This document shows, one piece after another, positions 47,003 to 56,224 of a stretch of DNA of 64,000 nt. The notes beneath the pieces were generated by a model. That model was not told the origin of the DNA and made no database searches. It was given only the letters and a program-made list of their open reading frames with translations. Both the position numbers and the translations under genes were made by a program. How positions within the stretch are numbered: the first letter of the stretch is position 1; the number at the start of each line of letters is the position of its first letter. Source of the stretch: Nocardioides marinus. GTDB taxonomy: Bacteria; Actinomycetota; Actinomycetes; Propionibacteriales; Nocardioidaceae. Where the stretch lies: contig NZ_JACBZI010000001.1 of NCBI RefSeq assembly GCF_013408145.1, positions 2,060,001 to 2,124,000 of the forward strand, in the 5' to 3' direction.

Positions 47003-48292
47003 GTGGACCAGGTCGGCGTGGTGGCGGTCGTGGTGGTGGCCTACGGGTTGGTCTCGAGGCTGCTCGAGCGCACCCCGCTGACGGTGCCCCTCGCGTTCAC
47101 GGCGGCGGGGATGGCCGCCGGTGGACTGGGCCTGGTCGAGCAGGACCTCACCGGCGGGCCGGTGCTGACGCTGCTCGAGCTGACCCTGGTCGTGGTGCTC
47201 TTCTCCGACGCGGCCCGCATCGACCTCGGCGCCGTACGCCGGACGGGCGGGACGGTGCCCCTGCGCCTGCTCGGCGTCGGGATGCCACTGACCATCGGGC
47301 TGGGGGTCCTCGCTGCCGCGGTGCTGCTCGGCGGGCTGGAGGTCTGGGAGGGCGCGATCATCGCCGCCGTCCTCGCCCCCACCGACGCCGCGCTCGGCCA
47401 GGCCGTGGTCTCCAGCCGCCTCGTGCCGGTGCGCATCCGACAGGCCGTCAACGTGGAGAGCGGTCTCAACGACGGCCTCTCGGTGCCGTTCCTGACGCTG
47501 TTCGTGGCGCTGGCGGTCGAGGAGGCCGGCGAGGCGTTGGACTGGGTCGCGTTCGCGACCCAGCAGATCGGGCTCGGCGTCCTGACCGGTGTCGTGGTCG
47601 GGCTGGCGGGCGGCACCGCCCTCGAGGTGGCCGACCGCCGCGGGTGGGTCAACGCGCCGTTCCGGCAGCTGACCGTGGTGGCGCTGGCGGTGCTCGCGTG
47701 GGCCGGGGCCGACGCGGTCGGCGGCAACGGCTTCATCGCCGCGTTCGTCGCCGGGCTGGCCACCGGCGCGGTGATCCAGGACAGCGGCGAGGACCTGCTG
47801 GAGTTCACCGAGGACGAGGGCCAGCTGCTCACGGCCGTGGTGTTCTTCGTCTTCGGCGTGGCCGCCACCGGGTTCCTGGCGGCGGTCTCCCCCGCCGTCG
47901 TCGTGTACGCCGCACTCAGCCTGACGGTGCTGCGGATGCTGCCGGTGGCGGTCGCCCTGGTCGGCTCGGGGTTGCGACCGACGACGGTGCTGCTGCTCGG
48001 CTGGTTCGGGCCCCGGGGGCTCGCCTCGATCATCTTGGCGCTGGTGGTGGCCGAGCAGGCGCCCGACCTGCCCCACCTCGACGTGGTGATGGCCGCGATG
48101 GCGCTGACCGTGCTGGCCAGCACGGTGCTCCACGGCGCCACCGCCCGCCCGCTCGTGCAGCGCTACGGGCGCTTCCTCGACACCTTGCCGTCGGACGCAC
48201 CCGAGCTGGCCGCCGCGGCTGAGCTGCCGGTGCGCGGCACCATGAGCGACCCCGTCAGCGGGCCCGAGGAGGGTCGGGACGGCGACGGGTGA
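47003..48292 (+). CDS. Cation:proton antiporter, CPA1/NhaP family
   Basis: Integral membrane exchanger, 429 residues with about 12 hydrophobic segments. CPA1 features: APTDAALGQAVVSSRLVPVRIRQAVNVESGLNDGLSVP, where the Asp residues carry the ion, and WFGPRGLASIILALVV near the end. The ion (Na+, K+) is not predictable. GTG 47003 follows TAGCCT (46990-46995) by 7 bases, a clear leaderless signal. The last 38 bases overlap the convergent hrpB gene. It separates the two halves of the pyr genes. Confidence 0.9.
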   Translation: MDQVGVVAVVVVAYGLVSRLLERTPLTVPLAFTAAGMAAGGLGLVEQDLTGGPVLTLLELTLVVVLFSDAARIDLGAVRRTGGTVPLRLLGVGMPLTIGLGVLAAAVLLGGLEVWEGAIIAAVLAPTDAALGQAVVSSRLVPVRIRQAVNVESGLNDGLSVPFLTLFVALAVEEAGEALDWVAFATQQIGLGVLTGVVVGLAGGTALEVADRRGWVNAPFRQLTVVALAVLAWAGADAVGGNGFIAAFVAGLATGAVIQDSGEDLLEFTEDEGQLLTAVVFFVFGVAATGFLAAVSPAVVVYAALSLTVLRMLPVAVALVGSGLRPTTVLLLGWFGPRGLASIILALVVAEQAPDLPHLDVVMAAMALTVLASTVLHGATARPLVQRYGRFLDTLPSDAPELAAAAELPVRGTMSDPVSGPEEGRDGDG

Positions 48293-50912
48293 ACCGACCC
48301 GGCTCGGCGGTCAGCGGATCCTCCGGCCAGGCGTGCTTGGGGTAGCGCCCGCGCATCTCGGCCCGGACGCCCGGGTAGGCGTTGACCCAGAACGACGCCA
48401 GGTCGCCGGTGACCGCGAGCGGTCGCCCGGCGGGCGAGAGCAGGTGCAGGAGCACCGGCACCCCGGCCAGCCGGGGCGTCTCGGTCCAGCCGAAGCACTC
48501 CTGGAGCCGGGCCGCCAGCACCGGCTGCCCGGAGGCGTCGGCGTAGTCCACGGCGTACGTCGACCCGCTCGGGACCGCCAGCCGGGCCGGCGCGAGCTCG
48601 TCGAGCCGGCCCGCCTCCGGCCAGGGCACGAGGGCGCGCAGCCCCGAGGCGAGGTCCGGGGTGTCGGTAGTGAGGTCCAGCCACGTCGCGGGCTCGGCCA
48701 GCAGGGCCGCGTCGGAGACGTCCGGCCACGGCTCCCCCAGTGCCCGGTGCAGGAACGCCAGGCGCGCCCGCATCGCCTCGGCCGCCGGCGTCCAGGGCAG
48801 GACCCCGAGCCCGTCGCGCGCGAGACCGGTGCGTACGGCGTCGGCGGCCGTCGCCGGGTCGGGACGCGGCCGCGGGGTGCTGGAGAGCTCGATCGCGCCC
48901 AGCCGGACCACCCGGCGCGCACGCAGCCGGCCCTCGCGCCAGGTCACCTCGTCGCTCTCCGTGCGGCGGGCGACGGCCACCGCCAGCGCCGTCTGCTCGT
49001 CGAGCACCGCCGCGGAGCGGACGCGTGCCTCCCGCTCCCCCGGTCGGCGCTCGACGTCCGCGACGGCCAGCCACTCCTGCTGGGCCAGCGCCGGGTCGGC
49101 CAGCCGCGCCCCGGTGCCGCCGACCATGACGAACCGTCCGTCCGGGCGGCGCCGGGCGACCCGGTCGGGGTGCGCCAGTGCGACCACCAGGGCGACGGCC
49201 GTGTCGAGGGAGGGTGGTCTCGACGCCCGCTCCTCGCTGGCGCTCGTCGCTGCTCGACCACCGGACAGGGCCCGCTCCTCGCTGGCGCTCGTCGCTGCTC
49301 GACCACCGGACAGGGCCCGCTCCTCGCTGGCGCTCGTCGCTGCTCGACCACCGGGCAGGGCCCGCTCCTCGCTGGCGCTCGTCGCTGCTCGACCACCGGA
49401 CAGGGCCCGCTCCTCGCCGGCCAGCCGCTCGAGACGGCGCACGTCGGCGGCCCAGCGCCGGGGCTGCTCGTGCCGGGCGCGGCGCAGCGCGGCCACGAGG
49501 TCGCCACCCGGTGCCGGGAGGTCCTCCTGGAGCATCGCGACGACCTCGGCGGCCAGCCGCGGCCCGACCCGCGCGGCACCGTCCAGCAGTGCGCGGGCCA
49601 GGCGGGGGTCCGCCGGCACGTCGGCCAGGGAGCGCCCGCGATCCGTGGCGCGGCCGTCGGCGTCGACGGCACCGAGGTCGAGCAGGGTGCGCCGTGCCGC
49701 GTCGAGGGCCGCGGCCGGGGGCGGGTCGGGCAGCGAGAGCCCCGCGGCGTCGGGCGTGCCCCACACCGCGAGGTCCAGCGCGAGCCCGGTCAGGTCGGCG
49801 ACCGCGATCTCCGGGGACGGGTGCGCGGTGAGGTGGGCGTGGTCGGCCTCGCTCCAGCAGCGGTACGCCGCACCCGGGCCCAGCCGGCCCGCCCGGCCGG
49901 CTCGCTGGTCGGCGGCCGCCCGGCTGACCCGGACGGTGACGAGGCCGCCGAGGCCGCGCGCCGCGTCGTACCTCGGCTCCCGCGACAGCCCGGCGTCGAC
50001 GACGACCCGCACCCCCGGGACCGTCAGCGAGGACTCGGCGACCGCGGTGGCGACCACCACCCGGCGGCCGGGACGCTCGCGCAGCGCGTCGTCCTGGGCC
50101 GCGGCGTCGAGTCGACCGTGCAGGGGCAGCACGTCCACGCCGGTTCCCACCAGCGCACGGCAGACCCGGTCGACCTCGCGGGCGCCGGGGACGAAGACCA
50201 GGACGTCGCCCTCCCGCTCGACGAGCGCGCGGCGGACGGTGGCGGCCACGTGGTCCAGGAACGCCGGGGTGACACCCCGGTCGTCCACCGGCAGCACCCC
50301 GGGAGGCGGGCCCGCCCAGCTGGTCGTCACCGGGTGCAGCGTCCCGGGCACGTCGATGACCGGGGCACCCCCGAGCAGGGCCGCGAACCGCTCCGCCTCC
50401 ACCGTGGCCGACATCGCGACCAGCGCGAGGTCCTCACGCAGCGCCCCGCGCACGTCGAGCAGCAGCGCGAGCAGCAGGTCGGAGTCCAGGGCCCGCTCGT
50501 GCACCTCGTCGAGCACGACGGCCGAGACCCCGTCGAGCCCCGGGTCGCCCTGGAGCCGGCGCAGCAGCAGCCCGCTGGTGACGACCTCGATGCGGGTCGA
50601 GGACGACGTACACCGGTCGCCACGCACCGCGTAGCCCACCGTCTCCCCGACGGACTCCCCGAGCAGGTGGGCGAGACGCGCCGCCGCCGCCCGGGCCGCG
50701 ATCCGCCGGGGCTGGGTCACCACGACCCGCCCGCCGGCCGCGAGGGCGACCGCGGGCGGGACGAGCGTGGTCTTGCCGGATCCCGGGGGCGCCTGCACCA
50801 CCGCCGTCCCCGCGGCGTCGAGCGCCGCCGTCAGCGCCGGCAGCCCGGCACGGACCGGCAGGTCCGGCGGCTCGTCGAGCAGCCGGACCAGCGGGTCGGC
50901 GGACCGGGTCAG
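48255..50912 (-). CDS. hrpB: HrpB-type ATP-dependent (DEAH) helicase with in-frame 15-residue repeats
   Basis: DEAH-box helicase, about 885 residues. Walker A APPGSGKTTLV (about 45), TQPRRIAARAAAARLA, DEVHERALDSDLLLALLLD (DEVH box), SATVEAERFAALL, and motif VI DQRAGRAGRLGPGAAYR, ending in the HrpB-specific RYPKHAWPEDP. In the middle (plus-strand 49226-49417) are four copies of the 15-residue ALSGGRAATSASEER from a 45-bp DNA repeat. No ATG/GTG exists at a sensible place; CTG at 50912 overlaps the pyrC stop as CTGA and is the likely start. The 3' end overlaps the antiporter gene. Confidence 0.87.
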   Translation of the reverse strand: MTRSADPLVRLLDEPPDLPVRAGLPALTAALDAAGTAVVQAPPGSGKTTLVPPAVALAAGGRVVVTQPRRIAARAAAARLAHLLGESVGETVGYAVRGDRCTSSSTRIEVVTSGLLLRRLQGDPGLDGVSAVVLDEVHERALDSDLLLALLLDVRGALREDLALVAMSATVEAERFAALLGGAPVIDVPGTLHPVTTSWAGPPPGVLPVDDRGVTPAFLDHVAATVRRALVEREGDVLVFVPGAREVDRVCRALVGTGVDVLPLHGRLDAAAQDDALRERPGRRVVVATAVAESSLTVPGVRVVVDAGLSREPRYDAARGLGGLVTVRVSRAAADQRAGRAGRLGPGAAYRCWSEADHAHLTAHPSPEIAVADLTGLALDLAVWGTPDAAGLSLPDPPPAAALDAARRTLLDLGAVDADGRATDRGRSLADVPADPRLARALLDGAARVGPRLAAEVVAMLQEDLPAPGGDLVAALRRARHEQPRRWAADVRRLERLAGEERALSGGRAATSASEERALPGGRAATSASEERALSGGRAATSASEERALSGGRAATSASEERASRPPSLDTAVALVVALAHPDRVARRRPDGRFVMVGGTGARLADPALAQQEWLAVADVERRPGEREARVRSAAVLDEQTALAVAVARRTESDEVTWREGRLRARRVVRLGAIELSSTPRPRPDPATAADAVRTGLARDGLGVLPWTPAAEAMRARLAFLHRALGEPWPDVSDAALLAEPATWLDLTTDTPDLASGLRALVPWPEAGRLDELAPARLAVPSGSTYAVDYADASGQPVLAARLQECFGWTETPRLAGVPVLLHLLSPAGRPLAVTGDLASFWVNAYPGVRAEMRGRYPKHAWPEDPLTAEPGRFTRRRPDPPRAR
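49213..49417. repeat. Four-copy 45-bp tandem array within hrpB, bounded by a 50-bp palindrome-ended element
   Basis: Copies at 49226-49270, 49271-49315, 49316-49360 and 49361-49405, then 12 bases of a fifth. They are identical except single changes (GGACAGGG versus GGGCAGGG). The first copy with its left flank, 49213-49262, has inverted ends GGTGGTC and GACCACC. The 45-bp length is a multiple of 3, so hrpB stays open. Confidence 0.95.
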
Positions 50913-52210
50913 ACCAGCGCCCCGTCGAGCACGGTGGCCCGGCCACGCAGGAACGTCGCCCGCACCGCGGCGCCGAACGTGCGCCCGTGCCAGGGGTTGT
51001 TGCGCGAGAGCGAGACCGAGGCGTCCCGGTCGACGGTGAGGTCGGCCGCGGGGTCCACGAGCACGATGTTGGCCGGCGCGCCGACCCCCAGGCCGCGGCC
51101 CTGCCCCTCGAGCCCCGCGATGGCGGCCGGCGTCGTCGACATGACCCGGGCCACGTCGGCCCAGCCCATCTGTCCGCTCTCGACCATGACGTGGGCGACG
51201 ACCGGCAGCGCGGTCTCCAGGCCGAGCATGCCGAAGGCCGCGTCGACGAACGCGTGCTCCTTGTCGTGGCGGGCGTGCGGCGCGTGGTCGGTGGCCACGG
51301 CGTCGATGGTGCCGTCGGCGAGCGCCTCGCGCAGCGCCAGCACGTCCTCCTGCGGCCGCAGCGGCGGGTTGACCTTGAAGGTCGGGTCGTAGCCGGCGAG
51401 CAGGTCGGTGGTCAGCAGCAGGTGGTGCGGGGTCACCTCCGCGGTGACGGCGATGCCCTGCGACTTGGCCCAGCGCAGCACCTCGACGGTGCCGGCGGTG
51501 GAGGCGTGGGCGACGTGCACCCGCGAGCCGGTGTGCCGGGCGAGCATCACGTCGCGGGCGACGATGACCTCCTCCGCGACCCCGGGCCACCCCGGCAGCC
51601 CGAGGCGACCGGAGAGCTCACCCTCGTGGCAGCACGAGGTCGGGCCCGCGAGCGACGGGTCCTGGGAGTGCTGGCTGATGACGCCACCGAAGGCCTTGAC
51701 GTACTCCAGTGCCCGGCGCATGACACGGGGGTCCGCGACGCACTTCCCGTCGTCGGAGAAGACGCGGACCCGCGCCCGCGAGCGGTGCATGAGCCCGAGC
51801 TCGGCGAGCTCCTCGCCCGCGAGCCCCTTGGTCACGGCGCCCACCGGGTGCACGTCGACCAGGCCGGCGGCGACACCGAGGTCGTGGACGCGCTCGGCGG
51901 CCTCCGCGGTGTCGGTGACCGGGCTGGTGTTGGCCATCGCCAGCACGGCGGTGAACCCGCCGACGGCCGCGGCGCGCGAGCCGGTCACGACCGTCTCGGC
52001 GTCCTCACGGCCCGGCTCGCGCAGGTGGGTGTGCAGGTCGACGAGCCCGGGCAGGGCGACCAGCCCGTCGGCGTCGTGGACCTCGACGCCCGTGGTGTCC
52101 ACCGACGACCCCACCTCGGCGATCACGCCGTCGACGACGAGCAGGTCGGCCGTCGCCTCCCCCAGGACCGAGGCGCCCCGGATGACGAGCCTGGTCGGTG
52201 CGGCGCTCAC
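50909..52210 (-). CDS. pyrC: Dihydroorotase
   Basis: Zinc amidohydrolase closing carbamoyl aspartate to dihydroorotate. 433 residues, class I type: [18 protein letters not shown] (metal His pair and Arg), [36 protein letters not shown] and [13 protein letters not shown] (catalytic Asp). GTG 52210 overlaps the pyrB stop (GTGA). Followed by hrpB with a CTGA overlap. Confidence 0.96.
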   Translation of the reverse strand: MSAAPTRLVIRGASVLGEATADLLVVDGVIAEVGSSVDTTGVEVHDADGLVALPGLVDLHTHLREPGREDAETVVTGSRAAAVGGFTAVLAMANTSPVTDTAEAAERVHDLGVAAGLVDVHPVGAVTKGLAGEELAELGLMHRSRARVRVFSDDGKCVADPRVMRRALEYVKAFGGVISQHSQDPSLAGPTSCCHEGELSGRLGLPGWPGVAEEVIVARDVMLARHTGSRVHVAHASTAGTVEVLRWAKSQGIAVTAEVTPHHLLLTTDLLAGYDPTFKVNPPLRPQEDVLALREALADGTIDAVATDHAPHARHDKEHAFVDAAFGMLGLETALPVVAHVMVESGQMGWADVARVMSTTPAAIAGLEGQGRGLGVGAPANIVLVDPAADLTVDRDASVSLSRNNPWHGRTFGAAVRATFLRGRATVLDGALV

Positions 52211-53151
52211 GCGGCGCTCCCTTCCCCTGCGAGCAGGTGGTAGAGGATGGCCATCCGCACCGCGACGCCGGCGGAGACCTGGTCGAGGATCACCGACTGG
52301 GCGGCGTCTGCGGCGTCGGCGGCGATCTCGAGGCCGCGGTTCATCGGGCCCGGGTGGCAGATCGGCACGTCGGGGCCGAGCAGCGCCAGCCGGTCGCGGG
52401 TGAGGCCGTAGCCGACGGTGTACTCACGTGGTGAGGGGAAGAAGCCACCGCTCATCCGCTCCTTCTGGACCCGCAGCATCATCACGGCGTCGGCGGTGGG
52501 CAGCACCGCGTCGACGTCGTACGACGTCTCGAACCCGGCTGCGCGGCTCCACTCGGCCACGCCGCTGGGCATGAGGGTGGGCGGGGCGACGACGGTGACG
52601 CGGGCGCCGAGCTTGGTCAGGCACAGCACGTTGCTGCGGAAGACCCGGCTGTGGGTGAGGTCGCCGACCATCACGACGTGCCGGCCCTCGAGGCTGCCAA
52701 GCCGGCGCTGGAGGGTGTAGGCGTCGAGCAGGGCCTGCGAGGGGTGCTCGTGGGTGCCGTCGCCGGCGTTGATCACCGCGGCGTCGACCCACTGGCTGAC
52801 CTGCAGGGCCGCGCCGCTGGCGGAGTGGCGCATCACCAGCGCGTCGACGCCCATGGAGGCGATCGTGAGCACGGTGTCGCGCAGGCTCTCGCCCTTGGAG
52901 GTCGAGGAGCCCTTGCCGGTGATGTTGATCGTGTCGGCCGAGAGCCACTTGCCGGCGATCTCGAAGGAGGACCGGGTGCGGGTGGAGTCCTCGAAGAACA
53001 GGTTGATGACCGTGCGCCCGCGCAGGGCCGGGAGCTTCTTGACCTCGCGGCGCTGGACGTCGTGCATCTCGGCCGCGGTCGCGAAGATCTCGGCGATGTC
53101 GTCGACGCTCACGTCGTCGATGGAGAGCAGGTGCTTCCTCAACTGATCCAC
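52207..53151 (-). CDS. pyrB: Aspartate carbamoyltransferase catalytic subunit
   Basis: Makes carbamoyl aspartate. 314 residues with the carbamoyl-phosphate motif [36 protein letters not shown] and [16 protein letters not shown]. No regulatory PyrI subunit is present. GTG 53151 overlaps the pyrR 3' end by 13 bases. Unlike ArgF in this window it keeps the canonical STRTR. Confidence 0.97.
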   Translation of the reverse strand: MDQLRKHLLSIDDVSVDDIAEIFATAAEMHDVQRREVKKLPALRGRTVINLFFEDSTRTRSSFEIAGKWLSADTINITGKGSSTSKGESLRDTVLTIASMGVDALVMRHSASGAALQVSQWVDAAVINAGDGTHEHPSQALLDAYTLQRRLGSLEGRHVVMVGDLTHSRVFRSNVLCLTKLGARVTVVAPPTLMPSGVAEWSRAAGFETSYDVDAVLPTADAVMMLRVQKERMSGGFFPSPREYTVGYGLTRDRLALLGPDVPICHPGPMNRGLEIAADAADAAQSVILDQVSAGVAVRMAILYHLLAGEGSAA

Positions 53152-53723
53152 ACCCCCTCGACGTCGTCGAGCTCGGCGAGCCGCACGGCGACGCGCTCGG
53201 TGCGTGCGCTGGGGAGGTTCTTGCCGACGTGGTCGGCCCGGATCGGCAGGTCGCGGTGGCCGCGGTCGACCAGCACCGCGAGGCGCACGACGTCGGGGCG
53301 GCCGATGTCGTTCATCGCGTCCAGGGCCGCGCGCACGGTGCGACCGGAGTAGAGGACGTCGTCGACGAGCACGACCGTGCGACCGTCGATGCCGCCGGCC
53401 GGGATCTCGGTGTGCTGCGGGCCGCGGGCGGGGTGCTTGCGCAGGTCGTCGCGGTACATCGTGATGTCGAGGCTGCCGACGGGCACCTCGACGCCCTCGA
53501 CGGCGGCGATGCGCTCCGCGACGCGGCGGGCCAGGGGGACGCCACGGCTGGGGATGCCCAGCAGCACCAGGTCGGCGGCGCCCTTGTTGCGCTCGAGGAT
53601 CTCGTGGGAGATCCGGGTCAGCGCCCGCGCGATGTCGCGGTCGTCGAGGACGACGCGGCCCTCGGGCTCGCCTGCGGGGCCGTCGGACTGGGGGGCGGGA
53701 CTGGAAGGCGGCTGCTCTGACAC
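53139..53723 (-). CDS. pyrR: PyrR: pyr RNA-binding regulator / uracil phosphoribosyltransferase
   Basis: UMP-sensing regulator that binds pyr mRNA leaders and has weak UPRTase activity. 194 residues; type I phosphoribosyltransferase fold with PRPP loop [38 protein letters not shown] and [10 protein letters not shown]. The first 20 residues are a disordered Ser/Pro/Gly tail. GTG 53723 lies 10 bases after AAGGAGGT. First gene of pyrR-pyrB-pyrC-hrpB and, with a hairpin in its own leader, probably autoregulated. Confidence 0.96.
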   Translation of the reverse strand: MSEQPPSSPAPQSDGPAGEPEGRVVLDDRDIARALTRISHEILERNKGAADLVLLGIPSRGVPLARRVAERIAAVEGVEVPVGSLDITMYRDDLRKHPARGPQHTEIPAGGIDGRTVVLVDDVLYSGRTVRAALDAMNDIGRPDVVRLAVLVDRGHRDLPIRADHVGKNLPSARTERVAVRLAELDDVEGVWIS

Positions 53724-53733
53724 GCGCTCCCGG

Positions 53734-53778
53734 ACCTCCTTCTGCGCCTCACGGGACGCCTCGTTAAAGGAAGATCGA
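53734..53778 (-). promoter_or_regulatory. PyrR-binding leader hairpin upstream of pyrR
   Basis: On the minus strand TCGATCTTCCTTTAAC precedes GTCCCGTGAGGC (53746-53757) and AGAAGGAGGT. CUUCCUU pairs with all seven bases of AAGGAGG, fully hiding the ribosome site, and the enclosed stem-loop has the same CGUGA loop and bulged U as the carA leader. TAGGGT (53787-53792) fits the -10. Translational repression by PyrR is known for the mycobacterial operon. Confidence 0.85.
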
Positions 53779-53806
53779 ACGGGGGGACCCTACCAGCGCG
53801 GCCGGC

Positions 53807-54934
53807 TCAGTCGACGAGGACCGGGATGAGCATCTCCTCGGGCGTCAGCGAGCCGTGCAGACCCACCAGCGTCGCCTCGTAGCCCCACTCGGCCGTGGAG
53901 AGGATCGCGTGGTCCCCGTGGCAGGCGGCGACCACGTCGCCGATGCGGGGCAGCACCCCGGTGCCGACGGCGCCGAACCACCCACGGCCGATCGCCTCCT
54001 CGCGGCGCAGCACCGTGGCGCGGTCCCCGAGGACCTCCCGCCAGGTGGCCACGACGTCGTCGACGGCGCCGCGCTGGCAGTAGAGCTGGCGGAAGCGGGC
54101 CTCGCCGCCGAAGAGCGCCAGGCCGTCCCTCAGCTCGGTGACGGTGTCGACGTCGATGCGCGCCTCGGGCGGGGAGTCGACCATGCCGTGGTCGGCCACG
54201 ACCACCAGCCGCACCGAGGCCGGCAGCGCCTCGCGCAGCTGCTCGGCCTCGGCGTCGATGATCGCGAGCTGCTGCAGCCACTGAGACGACGCCACCCCGT
54301 AGCGGTGACCGGTCCAGTCGAGGTCGCCGTCGTAGAGGTAGGTCAGCGAGGGCCGGTCGGCGCAGGCCGCCACGGCCGCGGCGATCCGCTCCCCCACCTT
54401 GTCGGCGCCGACGTAGTCCGCGCCGCGGTGGGCGGCCACGGTCAGGCCGCTCCCGCCGAACTCGCGCTTGTTGACCACGGTCACGCTCACGCCCGCCGAC
54501 CGCAGCCCCGCGAAGGCGGTCGGGTGCGGCTGCCACTCCAGCGGGTCGACGTCCTTGTCCCAGAACAGCGCGTTGAGCAGCCGGTCGGTGCCGGGGATCC
54601 GCGAGGTGAACCCCACAACCCCGTGCGCGCCGGGCACCAGGCCGGTGCCCAGGGACGTCAACGAGGTCGCGGTCGTCGACGGCACGCCGGCGGTGGCCGA
54701 GGGGGCGACCGAGCGCAGCGACGAGAGGTAGGGCGCCGCGTGGGCGTAGCGCTCCAGGAGGCGGGATCCGAGCCCGTCGACCAGGAACACGACGTACGAC
54801 GCCGCCTCGGGCAGCACCAGACCGGTCGGGTCCACGGTGCCGGTCGGGACGCCGACGCCGAGCGCGCGGCCCACGGCCGGCACGACGTCGCCCAACGACG
54901 ACTCGCCGTAGGCAGGCGCGAGGAACCCCTCCAT
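53807..54934 (-). CDS. Alkaline-phosphatase-superfamily phosphodiesterase / nucleotide pyrophosphatase
   Basis: 375 residues of the type I phosphodiesterase family. VVFLVDGLGSRLLE gives the first metal Asp, PSTTATSLTSLGTG the nucleophilic Thr, LYDGDLDWTGHRYG the D-x3-GH metal site, VVVADHGMVD the next Asp-His pair and LHGSLTPEEMLIPVL the last His. No signal peptide, so cytosolic. Substrate unknown. ATG 54934 is 11 bases after the DUF5998 gene stop, and both are probably co-transcribed. Confidence 0.88.
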   Translation of the reverse strand: MEGFLAPAYGESSLGDVVPAVGRALGVGVPTGTVDPTGLVLPEAASYVVFLVDGLGSRLLERYAHAAPYLSSLRSVAPSATAGVPSTTATSLTSLGTGLVPGAHGVVGFTSRIPGTDRLLNALFWDKDVDPLEWQPHPTAFAGLRSAGVSVTVVNKREFGGSGLTVAAHRGADYVGADKVGERIAAAVAACADRPSLTYLYDGDLDWTGHRYGVASSQWLQQLAIIDAEAEQLREALPASVRLVVVADHGMVDSPPEARIDVDTVTELRDGLALFGGEARFRQLYCQRGAVDDVVATWREVLGDRATVLRREEAIGRGWFGAVGTGVLPRIGDVVAACHGDHAILSTAEWGYEATLVGLHGSLTPEEMLIPVLVD

Positions 54935-54945
54935 CGGGTCCCTGC

Positions 54946-55530
54946 TCAGGACTGGGTCCGCGCGCTGAGCTGCTCGGCGAACGCGAGCAGCCCCACGACC
55001 GCGTCCTGCCCGTCGGCGGCGGCCGAGACGCGCAGCGAGAAGTCGTCGGAGGCCAGGACCCCGGTGTAGCCGTGGTCGGCGTCGCAGTTGGGGTCGCTGC
55101 AGCCGGCGGGCTCCAGGTCGACCCGGCTCACGCCGCCCCAGCCGATCGTCACGTTGGCCTCGGCGGGCCGGCTCGGCCCCTTCGTCGGGTTGGTGACCAT
55201 CCGGGTGACCACCACCGAGCGGACCGCGGCCAGCGAGATCGCCTCGGTGGAGGTGGAGGTGTAGGGCTCGGGCAGCAGGTCGTCGCCGGCGTGCTCGTCG
55301 GTGTGGGCGAGCAGCAGGCGGGTCGGGGTGAGGACGACGACGCTCTGGTGCCGGCGTACCTCGTCGTGCTCGAAGGTCGGCTCGTGGTGGACGTAGAAGG
55401 AGACGACCTGCTCGCCGGCCACGGCGGAGTCCACGGCGTCGTGGACGACCTCGGGGTAGTAGCCGGTGCGCTCGATGGCCTTGCGCAGCTCGGGGGCCAC
55501 GTCACGGTCGTCGGTGCGGGTGGGACGCAT
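54946..55530 (-). CDS. DUF5998 family protein
   Basis: 194-residue soluble protein I assign to DUF5998, an actinobacterial family without known function. Features are VVSFYVHHEPTFEHDEVRRH, VVLTPTRLLLAHTDEHAGDDL, and a short Cys pair in GCSDPNCDADHGYTG. It often neighbours the phosphodiesterase gene in related genomes (recollection). ATG 55530 has GAGGTCG upstream that includes the sulfotransferase stop. Confidence 0.75.
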   Translation of the reverse strand: MRPTRTDDRDVAPELRKAIERTGYYPEVVHDAVDSAVAGEQVVSFYVHHEPTFEHDEVRRHQSVVVLTPTRLLLAHTDEHAGDDLLPEPYTSTSTEAISLAAVRSVVVTRMVTNPTKGPSRPAEANVTIGWGGVSRVDLEPAGCSDPNCDADHGYTGVLASDDFSLRVSAAADGQDAVVGLLAFAEQLSARTQS

Positions 55531-55540
55531 CAGGACGACC

Positions 55541-56197
55541 TCAGAACTCGTACCCGAAGGCCTGCACGTCGCGGGCGAAGACCGCCTCCACGCGGGTGCG
55601 CATGGCATCGGTGTAGTGCTCGCGGTAGCGCACGTCGCGACCGCCCAGCTCGGGCTCGCCGGACTTGTAGTCGGGGCGGGAGCGGTCGATGTTGACGCTG
55701 TTGAGGGGGGTCCACTCGATGTCGAACTTGGCGTGCACCGCGCGCAGGTCGTCCTCGAGGGTCTCCTGGCGGCCGATGAAGTCGGCGCGGCGCGTCTTGG
55801 TGGCCAGGTAGCGCCACTGCGGCGTCTGCAGCCGCTTGAACTCGTCGAGCCCCTTCATCACGAAGGCCTCGAAGTCCGGGCAGGTCTCCCCCACGGTCCG
55901 CATGAAGTTGTTCTTGCGGTCCAGGCGGCTCGCGCCGCCCTCCTTGGAGCTGCGGAAGCGGTCGACCATGTTGTACCAGGAGAGCATGCGGGCCCACGGG
56001 TTCCGCACCATGCCGAAGGTCCAGTAGGTCGAGAGCTCGGGCTCGATGCGCAGGATCTGGTTCAGGGTGCCGTGCCGGTCCACGCCCTTGACCTGCCGAG
56101 CGTCCGGGAGGACCTCGGTCAGCCGGTTGTGGATGGTCGACCCGCCTGTCTTCTGCACGTGCACGAAGAGCAGGCGCGCCCTGTCGGAGATCACCAT
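55541..56197 (-). CDS. Sulfotransferase family protein (PAPS-dependent, carbohydrate type)
   Basis: 218-residue protein of the sulfotransferase family 2 type. 5'-phosphosulfate loop FVHVQKTGGSTIHNRL (about 10-25) and 3'-phosphate loop GMVRNPWARMLSWYNMVDR (about 62-80) are both present, so PAPS binding is expected. The acceptor is unknown; cell-surface glycan is possible. No other sulfation gene is nearby, which is unusual for this housekeeping region. TAGGCT ends 7 bases before the ATG, a leaderless signal. Possibly an acquired gene (inference). Confidence 0.85.
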   Translation of the reverse strand: MVISDRARLLFVHVQKTGGSTIHNRLTEVLPDARQVKGVDRHGTLNQILRIEPELSTYWTFGMVRNPWARMLSWYNMVDRFRSSKEGGASRLDRKNNFMRTVGETCPDFEAFVMKGLDEFKRLQTPQWRYLATKTRRADFIGRQETLEDDLRAVHAKFDIEWTPLNSVNIDRSRPDYKSGEPELGGRDVRYREHYTDAMRTRVEAVFARDVQAFGYEF

Positions 56198-56224
56198 GGC
56201 CGTGAGCCTAGTCCCTGCGGTGGC

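Noticed and set aside
49213..49417. CRISPR array
   Set aside because: Units are contiguous with no unique spacers, lie in frame inside hrpB, and no cas gene is present.
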